In this document: positions 5,346 through 7,660 of the stretch, one piece after another
Numbering within the stretch: the first letter of the stretch is position 1
How the letters are laid out: each line of letters begins with the position of its first letter
NCBI GenBank assembly: GCA_027001525.1
Contig: JALTMR010000079.1
Coordinates: 1 to 7,660, forward strand
Direction: 5' to 3'
Source: Gammaproteobacteria bacterium
GTDB taxonomy: Bacteria > Pseudomonadota > Gammaproteobacteria > Tenderiales > Tenderiaceae
DNA: 7,660 nucleotides
The notes under the pieces: generated by a model
What the model was told of the DNA's origin: nothing
The model's database searches: none
What the model saw: only the letters and a program-made list of their open reading frames with translations
Made by a program: the position numbers and the translations under genes

Positions 5346-7660
5346 ATGGCAAAGCCGCGCAAACGCCGCGCCCCGGCGAAGAAAAGAAGGGCCGTCAGAA
5401 AACAGCGCCGCTATTTCCGCTCCCTGCTGCTGTTTCTGCTGCTGCCCGGCCTGTTGGGGCTGGCGGGCTATGTGCTCTATCTCGATCACATCGTCACCGG
5501 GAAGTTTGAGGGCAAGCGCTGGGCCATCCCGTCGCGGGTCTACGCCCGTGCACTGGAGCTCTACCCCGGTAAACCGCTGACCATCGAGCAACTTCAGACC
5601 GAACTCGATCTGATCGGCTACCAGACCTCGTTTAACGGCCTTGAGGGGGGCACCTATCTGCGCCGGGGCAACCGCTTTACCATCACCAGTCGCCGCTTTC
5701 TCCACTGGGATGGCGAAGAGCCCGCCCGCGCCATCCGCCTCACCCTCAGCAACAACAGAATCACCCAATTGCAGGAGGCTGTCAGCGGTGATGACATTGC
5801 CCTGACCCGCCTCGAACCGATGCAGATCGGCATGATCTACCCGGCCCACAAGGAGGATCGCGTGCTGGTTCGTCTCGATGAACTGCCATCAACGCTCATC
5901 AACGCCCTCCAGGCGGTGGAGGATCGTAACTTCCAGACCCACATCGGCGTCGATTTCAGGGGCATTGCCCGCGCCCTGCTGGCCAACATCAAAGCCGGCG
6001 GGGTGGTGCAAGGGGGCAGCACACTGACCCAGCAGCTGGTGAAAAACTTCTACCTCAGCAGCGAACGCACCCTGACGCGCAAGATCAACGAAGCCCTGAT
6101 GGCACTGCTGCTGGAGTTTCACTACGACAAAAAAGAGATCCTCGAAGCCTACGCCAACGAGATCTATCTGGGGCAGGACGGCTCGCGCGCCATCCACGGC
6201 TTTGGCCTGGCCTCGGAGTTCTATTTCAACAAGCCGGTAACGGAGCTGACGCTGGCGGAATCGGCGCTGCTGGTGGCCATTTTGCGCGGCCCGGCCTATT
6301 ACGACCCGCGCCGCTACCCCGAGCGGGCCATGGACCGGCGTGATCAGGTCATCAAAACACTGCAAACAGACGCACTGATCAGCCCGGCCCAGGCACGCCA
6401 GGCCATCAACTCCCCCATCGGCGTCACCAGCAAGGCCCATCGCGGCAATGGTCGTTACCCGGCCTTCATCAGCCTGGTCAAACGCCACCTGCAACAGGAC
6501 TACCGCGAGGCCGACCTGCGCAGCGAGGGGCTGCGCATATTCACCTCCCTCGACCCCATTGCCCAGCGCATCGCCGAACACTCCCTGAGCCAATGGAGCG
6601 ACCGGCTGGAGCGTGATTACCAGATCAAACCCAAGACACTGGAAGGGGGAATCGTGCTGACCCGCGTCGGCAGCGCCGAAGTGACGGCGGTGGTAGGGGG
6701 CCGCAACGCCCGCTTTGAGGGCTTCAACCGCGCGCTCGACATCCAGCGCCCGGTGGGATCACTGCTCAAACCGGCGCTCTATCTCAGCGCCCTGGAGCGG
6801 GGCTACACCCTCGCCAGCCCCATTCGCGACGAAGCCATCGAAGTGAAAACCGCCAGGGGGCAGAGCTGGCAGCCACAAAACTATGACCACCGCAGCCACG
6901 GCTCCGTGCCCCTCATCGATGCCCTCGCCCACTCCTACAACCTGGCGGCGGTAAACCTGGGTATGACGCTGGGCATCGAGCAAACCGTGCAGACACTCTA
7001 CGATCTCGGCATTGAGAAACCCCTGCCCCACTACCCCTCCCTGCTGTTGGGGGCGGTGGAGATGGCCCCGGTCGACATTGCCCAGATCTACCAGACCCTG
7101 GCCGATGAAGGTTTTTACACCCCCTTGCGGGCGGTGCGCGACGTGCTGAACCAAAAAGGCGAGCCCCTGCAACGCTACCCGCTGGAGACGCAGCAACGCT
7201 TTGACGCCGCCTCGGTGGCGCTGATCAACTTCGCCCTGCAAGAGGCGCTGCGCCACGGCACCGGCAGCAGAGCCGCACAGGTCATTCCCACCGACATCTA
7301 CCTGGCCGGCAAAACAGGCACCACCGACGAACTGCGCGACAGCTGGTTTGCCGGGTTTGGCAACCAGCACCTGGCGGTGGTCTGGCTCGGCGGGGACCAC
7401 AACGAAAAGGTTGGGCTGACCGGGGCAAGCGGGGCGCTGAAAGTGTGGCGGGAGATCATGGTCACCCTCGAACCTCCCGCACCGCCTCCGCCCCTGCCTG
7501 ACGACATTGAGCGGGTCGAGATCGACACCGACACCGGGCTAAAGGCAGCGGGCGGCTGCCAACACCACCGCACCCTGCCCTTTGTGAAGGGCACCGCACC
7601 AAGCGACTACGCCCCCTGCGCCGGAGGGCGTGTTGAACGCTCCGTTGGCAACCTCTGGAA
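5346..7660 (+). CDS. mrcB: Bifunctional penicillin-binding protein 1b (glycosyltransferase/transpeptidase), 3' partial
   Basis: PBP1b polymerises lipid II into glycan strands and cross-links peptide stems in the periplasm, anchored in the inner membrane. The frame stays open to the window end: 771 codons are visible, against 844 residues for E. coli PBP1b. A Lys/Arg-rich cytoplasmic tail (1-25) precedes one membrane helix (about 26-46). A UB2H-like region follows (about 58-155), the domain that binds the activator LpoB in E. coli. The GT51 domain shows EDRNF with catalytic Glu192, GGSTLTQQLVKN (223-234), RKINEA (245-250) and EAYANEIYLGQDG (267-279). The transpeptidase has SLLK with nucleophile Ser472 and Lys475, SYN (530-532) and KTGT (656-659). 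A proline-rich stretch (709-718) and two periplasmic cysteines (738, 758) lie near the C-terminus. All key residues are present, so it should be active. The ATG at 5346 gives the expected basic N-terminus but has no clear Shine-Dalgarno. The MITE ends 12 bp upstream. Confidence 0.95.
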   Translation, partial: MAKPRKRRAPAKKRRAVRKQRRYFRSLLLFLLLPGLLGLAGYVLYLDHIVTGKFEGKRWAIPSRVYARALELYPGKPLTIEQLQTELDLIGYQTSFNGLEGGTYLRRGNRFTITSRRFLHWDGEEPARAIRLTLSNNRITQLQEAVSGDDIALTRLEPMQIGMIYPAHKEDRVLVRLDELPSTLINALQAVEDRNFQTHIGVDFRGIARALLANIKAGGVVQGGSTLTQQLVKNFYLSSERTLTRKINEALMALLLEFHYDKKEILEAYANEIYLGQDGSRAIHGFGLASEFYFNKPVTELTLAESALLVAILRGPAYYDPRRYPERAMDRRDQVIKTLQTDALISPAQARQAINSPIGVTSKAHRGNGRYPAFISLVKRHLQQDYREADLRSEGLRIFTSLDPIAQRIAEHSLSQWSDRLERDYQIKPKTLEGGIVLTRVGSAEVTAVVGGRNARFEGFNRALDIQRPVGSLLKPALYLSALERGYTLASPIRDEAIEVKTARGQSWQPQNYDHRSHGSVPLIDALAHSYNLAAVNLGMTLGIEQTVQTLYDLGIEKPLPHYPSLLLGAVEMAPVDIAQIYQTLADEGFYTPLRAVRDVLNQKGEPLQRYPLETQQRFDAASVALINFALQEALRHGTGSRAAQVIPTDIYLAGKTGTTDELRDSWFAGFGNQHLAVVWLGGDHNEKVGLTGASGALKVWREIMVTLEPPAPPPPLPDDIERVEIDTDTGLKAAGGCQHHRTLPFVKGTAPSDYAPCAGGRVERSVGNLW

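Noticed and set aside
5085..5580. Short open frames across the recQ-mrcB gap (such as 5085-5336, 5155-5580 and the antisense 5268-5849)
   Set aside because: They run through the palindromic mobile element and, in two cases, out into the wrong frame or strand of mrcB. There are no ribosome sites or recognisable domains.
5889..7400. Antisense open frames of 234 and 213 codons opposite mrcB
   Set aside because: The + strand carries intact GT51 and transpeptidase motifs throughout. The antisense products are low-complexity shadows without start signals.

Overview
The window looks like a GC-rich gammaproteobacterial chromosome segment. The evidence is an MnmC-type tRNA-modification oxidoreductase, an E. 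coli-style RecQ with zinc cysteines and HRDC domain, a class A PBP of the PBP1b type with a UB2H-like region, and a MetA-family homoserine acyltransferase. Genus cannot be read from the sequence. All five protein genes lie on the + strand and are tightly packed, with no tRNA, rRNA or CRISPR. It reads as ordinary core genome interrupted by one small mobile repeat.

Layout: (1) 1-969, the 3' part of mnmC, open to the left edge. It begins with a strong inverted repeat at 1-60. (2) 999-1844, a P-loop NTPase of unknown function, best started at a GTG with a good Shine-Dalgarno. (3) 1888-2952, metA, for the first committed step of methionine synthesis. (4) 2949-5069, recQ, overlapping metA by ATGA and carrying a C-terminal helix-turn-helix extension absent from E. 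coli RecQ. (5) 5069-5333, a 265-bp non-coding element with perfect 24-bp terminal inverted repeats, flanking TA dinucleotides and two large internal hairpins, that is, a MITE. (6) 5346 to the right edge, mrcB (PBP1b), of which 771 codons are visible and only the extreme 3' end is missing.

The genes do not form one pathway; they cover tRNA wobble-uridine modification, methionine synthesis, DNA repair and peptidoglycan synthesis. The spacing (29 bp, 43 bp, -4 bp) allows a single transcript from mnmC to recQ.

The most interesting feature is the MITE. Removing it together with one TA copy gives a clean ancestral junction in which recQ ends in TAA and the mrcB ATG follows 9 bases later. The insertion therefore landed in the recQ stop codon, changed TAA to TAG without altering the protein, and pushed mrcB from about 9 bp to 276 bp away. 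That may have uncoupled mrcB translation from recQ. No transposase is present, so the element would have to be mobilised in trans. I see no phage, defence or secretion system here.
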